A stretch of DNA of 64,000 nucleotides from Dromiciops gliroides (taxonomy: Eukaryota > Chordata > Mammalia > Microbiotheria > Microbiotheriidae). Shown piece by piece: positions 1 through 12,745 of the stretch (positions within the stretch are counted from its first letter, which is position 1; the number at the start of each line of letters is the position of its first letter). The notes under the pieces are model-generated. The model worked only from the letters and a program-made list of their open reading frames with translations. It had not been told where the DNA came from and did not search any database. Made by a program: the position numbers and the translations under genes. Where the stretch lies: the NCBI RefSeq assembly GCF_019393635.1, contig NC_057862.1:93095659-93159658 (forward strand), written 5' to 3'.

Positions 1-220
1 CATTCTACTGGGGAAAATAAGATTTTAACATACAAAATAAATAATAAAATATTATATATACATACAAAATATGTATAACAAAATATCATACAAAATAAAT
101 AGTAAAATATAAGGTAATTTTGAGGGGAAGAAGCACTAGCAGCTTGAGGGATTCTGGAAAAGCATCATGGCAAATAATGAACTCTCTCCAATGACAAGTG
201 TGACATTTAAAATCTAAATG

Positions 221-726
221 TGTGGTCACCTTAAATTAGAAGCTTTACCAACAGTCTTTGGTCATTAAGCATTTATTAAAGCATACCAGGTATTAGTAAA
301 AAGAGAACATATGGAGTTCAGAAAGTTAAGAAAAGACCTATCTAGCATAGAGCTCCAGCCTCGTCTGGTTCTTTCTCAAGTCCTCCACCAGGAGCCTGCT
401 TCAGCCACAAACTGTGTGTGGAAGCTTTTTATAGGTCTGCAGGAGAGGCGTTCTTTACACACTGCTTCAAGCTGATTGGTTAGCATCATCCAAATCCATT
501 GGTTCACTGGACTTGAGGGTGGTCTTCTGTTGATGTCATAGTCCATGGCCTCTGAGAACACTCTCTCTTGGGAGTCAGCCAGGTGTGACTTAATTAAATT
601 AACTTTATGTAGGTTAATCAGCAAAGCCAATCACTCTCAGTCAGTTTTACTTAATTCAATCAGTTCTAAATTAATCTCCAGGTGGGGCCTTTGAGCATCA
701 GCCATATCCCATTATTTTCTCATACA
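221..726 (-). mobile_element. solo-LTR-like fossil (endogenous retrovirus LTR)
   Basis: Read on the minus strand the block starts TG and ends CA. It has a TATA-like box near 426-434 and an AATAAA polyadenylation signal near 275-281, in the order expected for U3-R-U5. Its terminal ~85 bp resembles the end of a second block at 4392. No internal retroviral coding sequence lies next to it, so it is read as a solo LTR. A flanking duplication is not evident and the family is not named. It appears old. The LTR identity is inferred from layout only. Confidence 0.5.
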
Positions 727-783
727 GGAATGTCAGATAGATGCACTGATGACGGTGTATCATTTTTAAAAGAGATTGGTTGG

Positions 784-917
784 GGGGCAGCTAGGTGGTG
801 CAGTGGATAAAGCACAGGCCCTGGATTCAGGAGGACCTGAGTTCAAATCTGGCCCCCGACACTTGACACATACTAGCTGTGTGACCCTGGGCAAGTCACT
901 TAACCCTCATTGCTGTG

Positions 918-949
<32 letters not shown>

Positions 950-1032
950 GAATATATAAATTAATGAATTAAAAAACAAACAAATGAATAAGTGAATGAA
1001 TGAATGGATTAATAAAAAAATAAATGAAATTA
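784..1032 (+). mobile_element. A-tailed tRNA-derived SINE (WSINE1/WALLSI-like), subtype B, with microsatellite tail
   Basis: The head carries tRNA-like A and B boxes (TGGTGCAGTGG, GAGTTCAAATC) and the body has the CTAGCTGTGTGACCCTGGGC block shared by all copies here. The tail of subtype B (ACCCTCATTGC) runs into GATA repeats and a degenerate GAAT-rich stretch. A near-perfect duplication (AAAGAGATTGGTTGGGG, 769-785, against a copy at 1033-1049) brackets the whole unit, so the microsatellite grew inside the SINE tail. Confidence 0.85.
919..949. repeat. (GATA)n microsatellite
   Basis: About seven to eight uninterrupted GATA units follow the 3' end of the SINE, in place of its usual A-tail. Confidence 0.9.
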
Positions 1033-1242
1033 AAGACATTGGTTGGGGCACTGAGTAACAGTGACAGACAACAAACAGATAAACTAATGAACTAACCAGA
1101 TCTCTAAGACCATAAATGACCTAGCAGAACACTAAAACTTCAGAAGATAAGTCAATTATCTGATCATTTAGATAAGAATAGAAACAGTAACATTTAGAAA
1201 CAATGACATCAAGACCATTTATTTTGGTGTTTGGTTGATCTG

Positions 1243-1394
1243 GTTTTTTTTTTTTTTGGTGAGGCAATTGGGGTTAAGTGACTTGCCCAGGGTCACACAG
1301 CTAGTAAGTGTTAAGTGTCTGAGGCCAGATTTGAACTCAGGTCCTTCTGAATCCAGAGCCGGTGCTCTATCCACTGTGCCAACTAGCTGCCCCT
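1243..1394 (-). mobile_element. A-tailed tRNA-derived SINE, subtype A tail
   Basis: Reverse-oriented copy. A T-run at 1244-1257 is the A-tail, followed by the antisense of the CAATTGCCTCACC tail and the CAGCTAG head. The flanking duplication GTTGATCTG lies at 1234-1242 and 1396-1404. Confidence 0.85.
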
Positions 1395-1498
1395 AGTTGA
1401 TCTGTTTTTACATTGTGAAGAGTAAGGCTGATTCTCGTATGAATATGATACTCTAGTTTGATGTAGAAGTTTTTTTTCGGTGATGCTAATGAAGCCAT

Positions 1499-1749
1499 TG
1501 GTAACTAGGTGGCACAGTGTATACAGTGCCAGCCTTGCAGGCAGGAGGACCTGAATTCAAATTCAGTCTCAGACACTTATTAGCTATATGATCCTAGGCA
1601 AGTCACTTAACCTCTGTTTGTATCAGTTCCCTTATCTATAAAATGAGCTGGAGAAGAAAATGGCAAACCACACCAGTATCTTTTCCAAATCCCAAATAGG
1701 ATCATAGAGTTGAACACAACTGAAATGACTCAAAAACAATAACAACAAA
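1499..1749 (+). mobile_element. Mar1-like tRNA-derived SINE with RTE-type tail
   Basis: The tRNA-like head is followed by the long body with ATGAGCTGGAGAAG-AAATGGCAAACCAC and a tail ending in GAAATGACTC plus AACAACAA repeats. That A/C-rich tail, rather than a pure A-run, separates this SINE class from the short A-tailed one. The RTE dependence is knowledge of the Mar1 family; the copy is diverged. Confidence 0.8.
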
Positions 1750-2140
1750 ATGATGCCACAATACCTTCTCAATTCAGGTTTGTATTTTTCAAGATACAGG
1801 TATAACTGATTTTTTGTTCCATATTACTAAGGTATGGTACAAATTGTGTGAGAGCATCTGATATCTACAGTCTCAAAGACAAATACTGGAAAATGATGTT
1901 TCAGATTGTGAAATATTAGATTAAATCTTATGTTAAGGGAGAATTTTAGGTGCATCAAATATGCAGATTATTGTCTCAAATAGCGAAGTGCATTCAAATT
2001 TTTTCCCTAAGCATTCCATTATAGATCCCCCAGAATTAAAGTAATGGGTTTTAGTTTCCTTGGTTTTTTATCTTTGGGGAATAGTGTCATGTTTTCCATC
2101 CATGAAACAAAGTTTTACTTCCTCAAGATGGAAACAGTTG
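1750..2140. other. no recognisable feature
   Basis: AT-rich DNA between a SINE and an L1. I see no gene, RNA or repeat signature. Confidence 0.5.
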
Positions 2141-2152
2141 ATCTTAATTTTG

Positions 2153-3584
2153 GTAATATTTTATTTTTTCCAATTACAGGCACAACCATTTTTAACATTC
2201 ATTAAAAAAAAATTGAGTTCCAAATTCTCTTCTTCTCTCCCTCTCCTACCCTATCATTAAGAAGGAAACCAATTTGATATAGGTTATACATATGCATTCA
2301 TGGAAGACATATTTCCATATTAGTCATGTTATAAAAGAAAATGAAGACAAAAATAAATAAAATTTAAAAATATTCTTTGATCTGTATTTGGATTCCATCA
2401 GTTCTTTTACTGGAGGTGGATAGCATTTTCCATCATAAGTCCTTCAAAATTATGTTAAATCTTTGTATTGCTAGAATAGCTAAGTCATTCACAGTTGATC
2501 ATCATACAATATTGCTGTTACTATGTACATGTTCTCCTGGTTCTGCTAATTTCACTTTGCATCAGTTAATATAAGAATTTCTATGTTTTTCTGAAGGCAT
2601 CCTGCTCACCATTTCTTATAGTATAATAATATTCCATCACAATCATATACCACAACTTTTTTAGCCATTTCCCAATTGATAAGCATCCTCTCAATTTCCA
2701 ATTCTTTACCACCACAAAAAGAGCAGCTATAAATATTTTTGGATATATAGGTCCTTTTCCTCTTCTAAAAAAATATCTCTTTGGGAGACAGACCTAGTAG
2801 TGATATTTATGGGTCAAAGGGAATTCATAGTTTTATAGCCCTTTAGGCATAATCCTAAATTGCTCTCCAGAATGATTGGATCAGTTCACAACTCCATCAA
2901 TAATGTATTAATGTCGGGGCAGCTAGGTGGCACAGAAGATAGAGCACCGGCCCTGGAGTCAGGAGGACCTGAGTTCAAATCTGGCCTCAGACACTTAACA
3001 CTTACTAGCTGTGTGACCCTAGGCAAGTCACTTAACCCCAATTGCCTCACCAAAAAAATAAAATAAAAATGTATTAATGTCCTAATTTTCCCACATCCAA
3101 CATTTGTCACTTTCTTTTTGTTTCATATTAGCCAATCTGACAGGTGTGAAGTAGTCCCTCAGATTTGTTTTAATTTGCATTTCTCTAATCAATAGTGATT
3201 TAGAGCATTTTTCATATGGCTGTAGTTTTGATTTCTTTGTTTAAAAACACCTGTTCATATCTTTTGACCATTAATCAATCGGGGAATGACTCATATTCTT
3301 AGAAATTTGATTCAATTTCCTATATATTTGAGAAATGAGGCCTTTATCAGAGAACTGTCCTATGAAATTATTTCCCCAGTTTTTGGCTTTCCTTCTAATC
3401 TTGGCTGCATTGGTTTTGTTTGTGTAAAACTTTTAAATGTAATGCAATCCAAACTATACAATTTAAATCCCATAATGCTCTCTCTCTCTTGTTTAGTCAT
3501 AAATTCTTTCCTTATCCATAGATTTGACAGGTAGACTTCCATGTCCCCCTAATTTGTTTATGGTATCACCATTTATGTCTATCA
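2153..3584 (-). mobile_element. L1 LINE, 5'-truncated (ORF2 C-terminus and 3' UTR)
   Basis: Minus-strand L1. The 3' end lies at the low coordinate (ACATGTAATT-type 3' UTR, A-rich end) and the ORF2 C-terminal region follows. The antisense signatures ATTCCATCACAATCATATACC and CATTTCTCTAATCAATAGTG mark ORF2. The duplication ATCTTAATTTTG at 2141-2152 and 3585-3596 brackets the insertion, so it is an independent truncated copy of about 1.28 kb once the internal SINE is subtracted. Frames are decayed. Confidence 0.88.
2916..3067 (+). mobile_element. A-tailed tRNA-derived SINE, subtype A, inside L1
   Basis: Typical head GGGGCAGCTAGGTGGCACAG and tail CCCCAATTGCCTCACC followed by A-rich DNA. A perfect 14-bp duplication AATGTATTAATGTC lies at 2902-2915 and 3068-3081. 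It inserted into the L1 and is therefore younger. Confidence 0.92.
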
Positions 3585-3596
3585 ATCTTAATTTTG

Positions 3597-4391
3597 AATG
3601 GCAATGTGCTTAAGCTATAATATTTTGAGGAAAAAACACCTCTACAATGAGAATGTCAAGAAAGACAAATTATGTTAAGCTAGAGATAATTCAGTGATAC
3701 AATTTTTTAAAAATATAAGTGGAAAAGGAGCTACATACAAATACAGTTTGATAAATTATACATTTTAAAGGAAATAGATGATTATCAATGAACATAAATG
3801 ACAAAAACTGACATGATGGGAAAATAATTATTGAACAGAAAAATATTGGAGGGATAATAAAACAAAACAATAATCATAAAAAGGGGAGATGAACCCTAAT
3901 ACATTTCCAATATTAGTATTTCAAGCTTTTCAGTAATTTTTAATGTTACTCAGATTTCTTTTTTAAGTTTTATGGTACTTTTTTACATCACAATAATTTC
4001 TGGATATATCCATCCTTCAAATAATGATCCTGCTTTTTCTTACATAGGTCATTTGAGAGAGAGACAGAGACAGGAAAAAAAGAGAAAGAGAGAGAGAGAG
4101 AAGAAATATTACCTAATGTCTTTTATAAGGAAACTATGGTGGTAATTTAAAATATAGGTAAAGAAAACACCAATTTGCCAGTGAATATAGTTATAAAATT
4201 AACTAAAAGGATATACAAATACATCAAGAAAATTATTTATCATTTTCAAACAGCTTCTACTAGGCACGTTTAACATCTAACATAATATCATATAATCAAT
4301 GTAATAAAATGGGCTCATGTGGTTATATAATTTTGATTGACCATTCCTTTATAAAGGGCTAAAATTCTAGCTATACTGTCTAAAAATCTAA
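3597..4391. other. AT-rich stretch with a GA-rich microsatellite
   Basis: No gene or named repeat recognised. Positions 4053-4104 are a GAGA/AAAG low-complexity run. The rest is AT-rich with no long frame. Confidence 0.5.
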
Positions 4392-4830
4392 TGAGTGGTC
4401 GCCAATAAATTAGAAGCTTTAGCAAGAGTTTAGATTTCTAAGCATTTATTAAGGACCATAAGAATTTGGTGAGGAAAAAGAAAGAGGCCTAGGTACCTTC
4501 ATCTATCTATCTCAGGGAGCCAGCATTTCTAGCTCCACCCCCCATGAGGTCCTGGCAAAAGAGAGAGAGGGCAAGCTTCTCCCCTTCTTCATCCCACAAG
4601 CCTCCTGTGAAACTGGGAACATCCCATCCACACGCACACACAGCTCCAAGCTAATTGGCTGGTAGCTTTGATCAACAGTACTCACGAGCAAACGACACTT
4701 CCTGACGCCAAGGTACTGACCTTCCAAGCCACATGGCTTGCCCTCAGATGCCTTCTCCTCATGGCAGAGCTTTCCTACAGTATCTCTCCAGCAGGGGGCA
4801 TCACTCCAATTATCACACCTTCCAACAATG
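4392..4830 (-). mobile_element. second solo-LTR-like fossil (endogenous retrovirus LTR)
   Basis: The first ~85 bp (GTGGTCGCCAATAAATTAG onward, with an antisense AATAAA near 4445) aligns with the end block at 221-305 in the same orientation, at roughly three quarters identity by eye. The remainder differs, as expected for another subfamily's U3. The far boundary is uncertain. No coding region is attached. Confidence 0.4.
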
Positions 4831-6090
4831 TAGCCCATCCATTCCTGTCCATCTTATGTGATTCTTGTCCATGATATAGCATAATTTTACTATGGGGGTC
4901 TGTCCAACCAAGACACCAGTGCTATATATAGATCATCCACTGATTGTCCCTTACTTTTACCAAAGAATCACATCTTTTCTGATATCACATCTTTTCTGAT
5001 ATCTTTCTACAATGATATCCTTTACTTTGGTTAGTCTTTATAGTTCTTTTTTTGTTATATTCTGTAATTCTTTCATCCACCATATGCTCTTTCATTATAC
5101 TCTAATTTTACTTAATTTTAATTCATTGACTAATGCCAAGTGTCATGACTTATAGACATATATAATACTACCAGCAGAATATTAATATTAAAAAGATAAG
5201 CCTTGATTTAAAATATGTTTGGAGTCATTTTAGGGGTTCTGCAATTTCCTATAGGCATCTAGCTCACTTGCCTCTGCCTCTTCAATTCTGGCCTGAACTC
5301 TTTCTCTCTTTAATGTATTTGTTCTAGGGATATATATGCATGTATGTGTGTGTGAATGCATACACACACATACATATAATTTCATTAATATAGTTTTCAT
5401 ACAGTTCTTCACTAATTCTAGCTGTTTCTTGACTTGCCCTTCTTAATCTGTTGATTACAGTTATTCATGCCATATATTTGTGAATACATATGCACACACA
5501 TATACATATGTATTCATATACACATGTCTATATATAAGCATACATGCATATGCATGCACATGAAAGATAAGCTTATTGGATGTCTAGCTAACTGCATGTT
5601 ATAATATGAAAAATATTTATCCACTTTGTTTTTCTTGTGTTCATGGTTAGGCCAAATTCTTTTGAGTGGTTAAAGATTTCATTTAAGAGTCTTTGGTATT
5701 TTGGACCTTAGTGGAACCACCATAAATAGGAAAATATGGATGATCTTATTGTCTATAACAAATATAGAGTGGAACAAAGAACATAGTAATTATAAGCAGA
5801 TGGCAACTCATTATAAACAAGGAATTATGGAGTACCAGAGTATAGTATGTCAATGAAGAAAGTATATTAAAAAAGGAAATGGACTGGCTATTTGTCAAAA
5901 GTGAGAGATAAACTATGGATAACCCATATATTCCACTGGTAAATTTTCAGCATCAAAATTTGAAAAAGGGCACATTGGATGAATGTACTATAGTAAACTT
6001 AGGAGAGGGAAGAGTCCTATAGGCATGAATGAGTTGTGATTTGCATCACTGAAGAGAGTATGTGCTTTGGAAAGAGAGTTTATTTATTTA
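4831..6090. other. AT-rich stretch with CA/TATG microsatellites
   Basis: Holds a short tandem (TCACATCTTTTCTGATA twice, about 4968-5001) and TATG/CACA-rich tracts at about 5330-5375 and 5490-5560. No gene recognised. Confidence 0.5.
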
Positions 6091-6310
6091 AATATTTGAG
6101 TAATTTGGAAGTGTTGTGGAGAAAAAGATATACTCATTTGTTGCTGGTGGAATTAGAAAGCTATACAGTCTCTCTCTCTCGAGAGCAGTTTGGTTCTCCT
6201 AAAATAATTCTACCCACTGACCCCACAATTCCATTGTTGGGAATATGCTCTGAAAATGTTATTAAATTATTTTTTAAAAAAACTCAGTTCACAGATTTTC
6301 ATAGTAGCAG
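6090..6310 (+). mobile_element. L1 LINE ORF2 fragment, left part
   Basis: Plus-strand ORF2 remnant. The peptide DPTIPLLGI (6219-6245) matches the conserved DPxIPLLGI block of L1 ORF2. The sequence stops near 6310, where L2 material begins, and resumes at about 7662, so the two parts are read as one L1 split by a later insertion. Confidence 0.7.
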
Positions 6311-7345
6311 GGTGACCCCATCAGTTCCCATGGGTTTAATTATCAGAGCTATGTGGATGACTCATAGATCTATATTTCTAACCCTAGTTTCTATCTTGAG
6401 GTCATAAGTAACTGTTATTTATAACTTCAAACTAGATGTACATAAGCATCTTGGACTCAATATGTCTGAAAGAGAACTAATTCCTCCCCCCCCCCGCCCC
6501 CGCCCTGAAAAATCCACCTTTCTTCCAAAATTCTCTATTTATATTAAGGGTATCATTCATTATCCTTCCAGTTACCCATGGTTGAAACCTCAGTGTCATC
6601 CTCTACTTTTAGTTCTTACTCATTCTACATATCCACTCAGTTGCCAAATCAAACTATATCTGCTTCTACAGTATCTCTTGTATTCTTCTTCTTTTCTTTC
6701 TATTAACATAAAAATGGACCTTATCACTTCTCTCCTGGACTATTGTGATAGCCTCCAAATGGGTTTCTCTGCTTTAAGTTCTTCCCCTCTCCAATTCATT
6801 CTTCACACTGATACCAAACTAATTTTCCTAAAACATAAATTTTCCTATATCATTATCCTATTCAATAAACCATAGTAGTTCCCTATTTGCTTTATAGTAA
6901 AATCTGATCTCCTCTCTGTCATTTAAAGCCCTTTCAACCTGGCCCCAACCCACCTGTGCAATCTACATCATTCCTACCCTTGTACACTGTGGTCGAGTAT
7001 AACCGGTCTTACTATTCCTTATGCTCATATATCCTTCAACACTTCATCTCCTTTCTCTGTTATTTCGTACAATGTGCCTGGAATGCATTCCTTCCTCACC
7101 TCCATCTTTCAGAATCCCTAGTTCCTTCAAGGTTCAGCTCAACTGACACCTTCTACATGAAGCTTTTCCTGATCCTCCCAGCTCCTATTGCCTCCCCATC
7201 AAAGTCACTCTATTTTGTATATAATTTGCATAAACACACACATGCGCATGCACACACATTGTCTCCTCCTGCTAGATTGTAAGGTCTTTGAAGGCAGAGG
7301 GCACTATTCTCTATTTCCTCAGCACCAAATGCATAGCAGATGTAC
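6311..7345 (+). mobile_element. L2/CR1-type LINE, RT C-terminal part and 3' UTR
   Basis: A degenerate catalytic motif (YVDDS, 6347-6361) and the later LDYCDSLQ peptide (6737-6760) are the usual landmarks of L2/CR1 reverse transcriptases. The 3' UTR ends in a TTGTAAGGTC...AGCACCAAATGCATAGCAG type sequence. Frames are interrupted throughout. It sits inside a plus-strand L1 (6090-7950). Confidence 0.75.
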
Positions 7346-7661
7346 ATCCCTCAGCCCCCAAATTTCTCCCAATGCCTTTCTTTATAGAGGGCTGAAATTT
7401 GACTTTTTTGGCTCACTTCACTCTGCATCTGCTTCTCTGTCTAGTTTCAACTCCATGGAACAAGATGCCCCCATTCTGGGTATACTCTAGATAAACTTCC
7501 CCCTTTCCTGCTTTATTTTTGTTATCTTCTCCTTTGGATTGTAAGCTACTTGAGGGCAGGAACTGTCTTTCTTTTTATTAATTGTATCCCCAATACTTAG
7601 CACAGTGCCTGGCAAATAGCAGTCACTTAACAAATGTTTCTTGGATTTAATTGGATTGAGA
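7346..7661 (+). mobile_element. second L2-type LINE 3' end
   Basis: Positions 7535-7640 repeat the L2 3' UTR pattern (GTAAGCTACTTGAGGGCAGG, then AGCACAGTGCCTGGCAAATA) in the same orientation as the copy before it. It ends in two TTGGAT units, as expected for a LINE that ends in short tandem repeats rather than poly(A). 7346-7490 is probably its upstream part. Confidence 0.65.
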
Positions 7662-7950
7662 TATTTTTTGACTCATAATTTGAAAAAAATGGAAGCAACT
7701 TGGATATCCCAAAACAGGGAAATAGTAGAATAAATTGTGGTACATTGAGGAAATGAGATACTCTATTGATATTAAGATGGATAAAGAAATCTAGAAAAAT
7801 CTTTGTGAAATAATGTGAAATAAGAGAACTAGAGAATGGCAAAAACAATAACTATGACTATTTAGGATGAAAAGTAAATGACAATGAATGGACAAGGAAT
7901 CTTGACGGAAACATAGAAGAATTGACTGAGTAATTGTTAGAGTATTTTAT
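7662..7950 (+). mobile_element. L1 LINE ORF2 fragment, right part
   Basis: Codes in fragments for KWKQLGYPKTGK and NKLWYIEEMRYS (7683-7776), the conserved C-terminal block of L1 ORF2. It continues the plus-strand L1 that breaks at 6310. Confidence 0.72.
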
Positions 7951-8663
7951 GCATTGAAACCAATTATTTTATTTTATTTATTTTAATTTTTCTCAATTAC
8001 ATGTAAAGATACTTTTTGAGTTCCAAATTTTTCTCCCACCATTCCTTTGTCCCCCTCCCAAAGCCAGTGAACAATTTCATATAGGTTATACATTACAATC
8101 ATGTTAAACATATTTCCACATTAATCAAAACAAAAGAAAAAATGCAATAACAAAATAAACAAGAACAATAACAAAAAAAAGCAACAACAAAATTGAAAAT
8201 AGTATGCTTCAGTCTGCATTCAGACTCCATAGCTCTTTTTTCTGAATGTGGAGAGTATTTTCCACCATAAGTCTTTTGGCATTGTCTTGGATCATTACAT
8301 TACTGAGAAGAGCCAAGTCCATCACAGTTGATCTTCACAAAATGCTGTTGATAGTGTGTACAATGTTCTCTTGGTTCTGCTCATTTCATTCAGAATCAAT
8401 TCATGTAAATCTTTCCAGGCTTTTCTGAAATCTATCTGCTTATCATTTCTTACTGCAATAGTGTTCCATTACATTCATTATACCAGAACTTGTTCAGCTA
8501 TTCCCCAATTGATGGGTATTCCCTCAATTTCCAATTCCTTGCTACCACAAAAAGAGCAGTTATAAATATTATTGTACATGTGGGTCCTTTTCCCTTTTCC
8601 ATGATCTCTTTGGGACACAGATTTAGTAGTGGTATTGCTAGGTCAAAGGGTATGCACAGTTTT

Positions 8664-10409
<1,746 letters not shown>

Positions 10410-11260
10410 GGGTATGCACAGTTTTAAAGCTTTTGGGGCATGGTTCCAAATTGCTTTCCAGAATGGTTGGTTCAGTTCACAGCTCTACCAACAGTGCATT
10501 AGTGTTCCAATTTTCCCACATCTTCTCCAAATTTATCATTCTCCTTTTTTGTCATATTAGTCAATTGGATAGGTGTGAGGTGGTACCTCAGAGTAGTTTT
10601 ATTTATTTATTTATTTTCTTTTTAGAATTTTATTTTCCAAATTACATATAAAAACAAATTATGACATCAATTTTTTAAAACTTTGTGTTCCAACTTCTCT
10701 TCTTCCCTCCCTTCCAACCCCCCACCCCCAAGAACTGAAGCAATTAAATATAAGTTATACATGAGCAGTCATGGAAAACATCTCCACATTAGCTAGGTTG
10801 TGAGAGAAAATAGATAAAAACAAAGCTTTATATTAAAGAACTGTCCAAAAAAAATATGCTTCAATCTGTTTTCAGAAACCATTAGTTCTTTCTCTGTATA
10901 GATGGGTTGCAATTTTCATAAGTCCTTCAGAGTTATTGCATTGCTGAAAATAATCACATGCTTCCCGGCAGATCATCTTACACTATTATTGTTATTTTGT
11001 ATACAGTATATTTTGCTTTGCTTCAGTTCATATAGGTCTTTCCACATTTTTCTGATAGCATCCCGTTCATCAAACTTAATATAGTACCTTAAACTTGACA
11101 AAGAATTTTCTTCACAATAGCCCAGAAAAGTAGATTCCATATGTTTTGCCATTATAAACAATCATCATAACTATTTCCCTCCATCCTATTCCCTTCCCAT
11201 GATATTTATTCTATTTTCTATCTTCTTTTACCCTATTCCTCCTCAAAAGTGTTTTACTTC

Positions 11261-11644
11261 AAAAGAAAGAAAGAACTGTGGAGTATAGATGCTGATTGAA
11301 CCATATTATTTCTTTTGTTTTGGGTGCTGTTGTTTTTTTTTTCTATTTTGAGGTTTTGCATCACTGCTCTGATTTTTTCTCTTGTAACAGGATTAATGCA
11401 GAAATAGGATTAATGTTATTATGTGTATATATATATATATATGTGTGTGTGTGTATATATCTATATCTATATGTATATGTATAGAGATATATTGATATAA
11501 CCTATATCAGATTACCTGCTGTCTAGGGGAGGGGGGAGGGAGGGGAGGGAGGGAGAAAAATCTGAAATTGTAAAGCTTGTATAAACAAAAGTTGAGAACT
11601 ATCTTTACATGTAACAGAAAAAATAAAATACCTTATACATAAAA
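11261..11644 (+). mobile_element. L1 LINE 3' end, 5'-truncated, inside the half-LINE
   Basis: Plus-strand L1 3' terminus: GCATCACTGCTCTGATTTTT, a TA/TG microsatellite (about 11423-11500), a G-rich polypurine tract (11527-11553), then ACATGTAACAG and a poly(A)-like end. The duplication AAAAGTRTTTTACTTC (R = G or A) lies at 11245-11260 and 11645-11660. It has few differences from the familiar marsupial L1 3' UTR, so is probably among the younger insertions here. Confidence 0.85.
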
Positions 11645-12265
11645 AAAAGTATTTTACTTCTGACTGTCCCTTCCCCTGCTCTGCCCTCCCTTCTTTCACC
11701 CTTCCCTCCTTATTCTCTTCCCCTCCTACTTTCCTGCAGGGTTAGATAGATTATTCCTCCCAATTGGGTGTGTATGTTATTCCCTCCTTGAGCCCACTCT
11801 GATGAGATTAAGGTCTTTGAGCTAATTCTGTGTTCTAAATTTTTCTTCCTGCCTCCCTCCTCAACTCTCCCTATGAAATCAAGCAATTCAATATGTCATA
11901 CATGTGCAGTTATGCAGAACATCTTCAACTTCCTAGAAAGTGTTTTGCTTTTTACTGCTCCCTTCCCCAATCTGCCCTTCCTTCCTCTCTTCTCTTCCCC
12001 CTTATCTCTTTTCCTTCCCACTTTCCCTCAGGGCAAAGTATGTTACTGTACCCACTTGAGTTTGTATTTTATTCCCTCTTTGAACCAATTCTGATGATAG
12101 TAAGGTTCACTCACTCCCCTACTCCTTCTCCCTCTTCCCCTCCCCTCCAAATGCTTTTTTCTTGTTTCCTTCATGTGAGATACCTCTCTCCAGTCCACCT
12201 CTCCCCTTCCCCCTCCCCCAGTGCATTCCTCCTACTCTTCAACCCTATTTTAAAGATGTCATTAT

Positions 12266-12374
12266 GGGTTAGCTAGGTGGCATCATGGACAAAGCACCAG
12301 CCTGGCACCCAGGAGGTCCTGAGCCCAAATCCAGCCTCAGACAAAATACACCCCACCCTGACCACCCCACAAAA
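12266..12374 (+). mobile_element. diverged A-tailed tRNA-derived SINE
   Basis: The head is recognisable (AGCTAGGTGGCATCATGGAC, CAGCCTCAGACA). The middle of the usual body is lost and the end is CCACCCCACAAAAAA. The neighbouring SINE at 12384 inserted into its A-tail. Confidence 0.6.
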
Positions 12375-12383
12375 AACAAGGGT

Positions 12384-12536
12384 GGGGCAGCTAGGTGGCA
12401 CAGTGGATAGAGCACCGACCCTGGAGTCAGGAGTACCTGAGTTCAAATCTGGCCTCAGACACTTAACACTTACTAGCTGTGTGACCCTGGGCAAGTCATT
12501 TAACCCCAATTGCCTCACTAAAAAAAAAAAAAAACC
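12384..12536 (+). mobile_element. A-tailed tRNA-derived SINE, subtype A
   Basis: Complete copy with tail CCCCAATTGCCTCACT and an A-run of about 14. The duplication AACAAGGGT is at 12375-12383 and 12537-12545, inside the tail of the preceding SINE. Confidence 0.9.
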
Positions 12537-12745
12537 AACAAGGGTAAACATAAAATAAATCCTTTACTGATATCATCCTTTAATATTCAGTTCATACCTA
12601 TGTCCTCTATCTAAGTGTATTCCTTTTAGCTACTCTAATGCTGAGACAAGTTCTTATGAATTCAAAGTGTTATTTTCCCATGTAGGAATGTAAACAGTTT
12701 AATCTTTTAATATCCTTCATGATTTCTTTTTTCCTGTTTACCTTT

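Noticed and set aside
784-860. tRNA gene prediction from A-box/B-box-like heads
   Set aside because: The heads belong to SINEs with bodies, tails and target duplications. No clover-leaf with proper acceptor stem was found.
2860-3110. Open frames on both strands with the peptide RQLGLSDLPRVTQLVSVKCL, recurring at about ten places
   Set aside because: They are translations of the A-tailed SINE in sense or antisense. The shared peptide follows the SINE, not a protein family.
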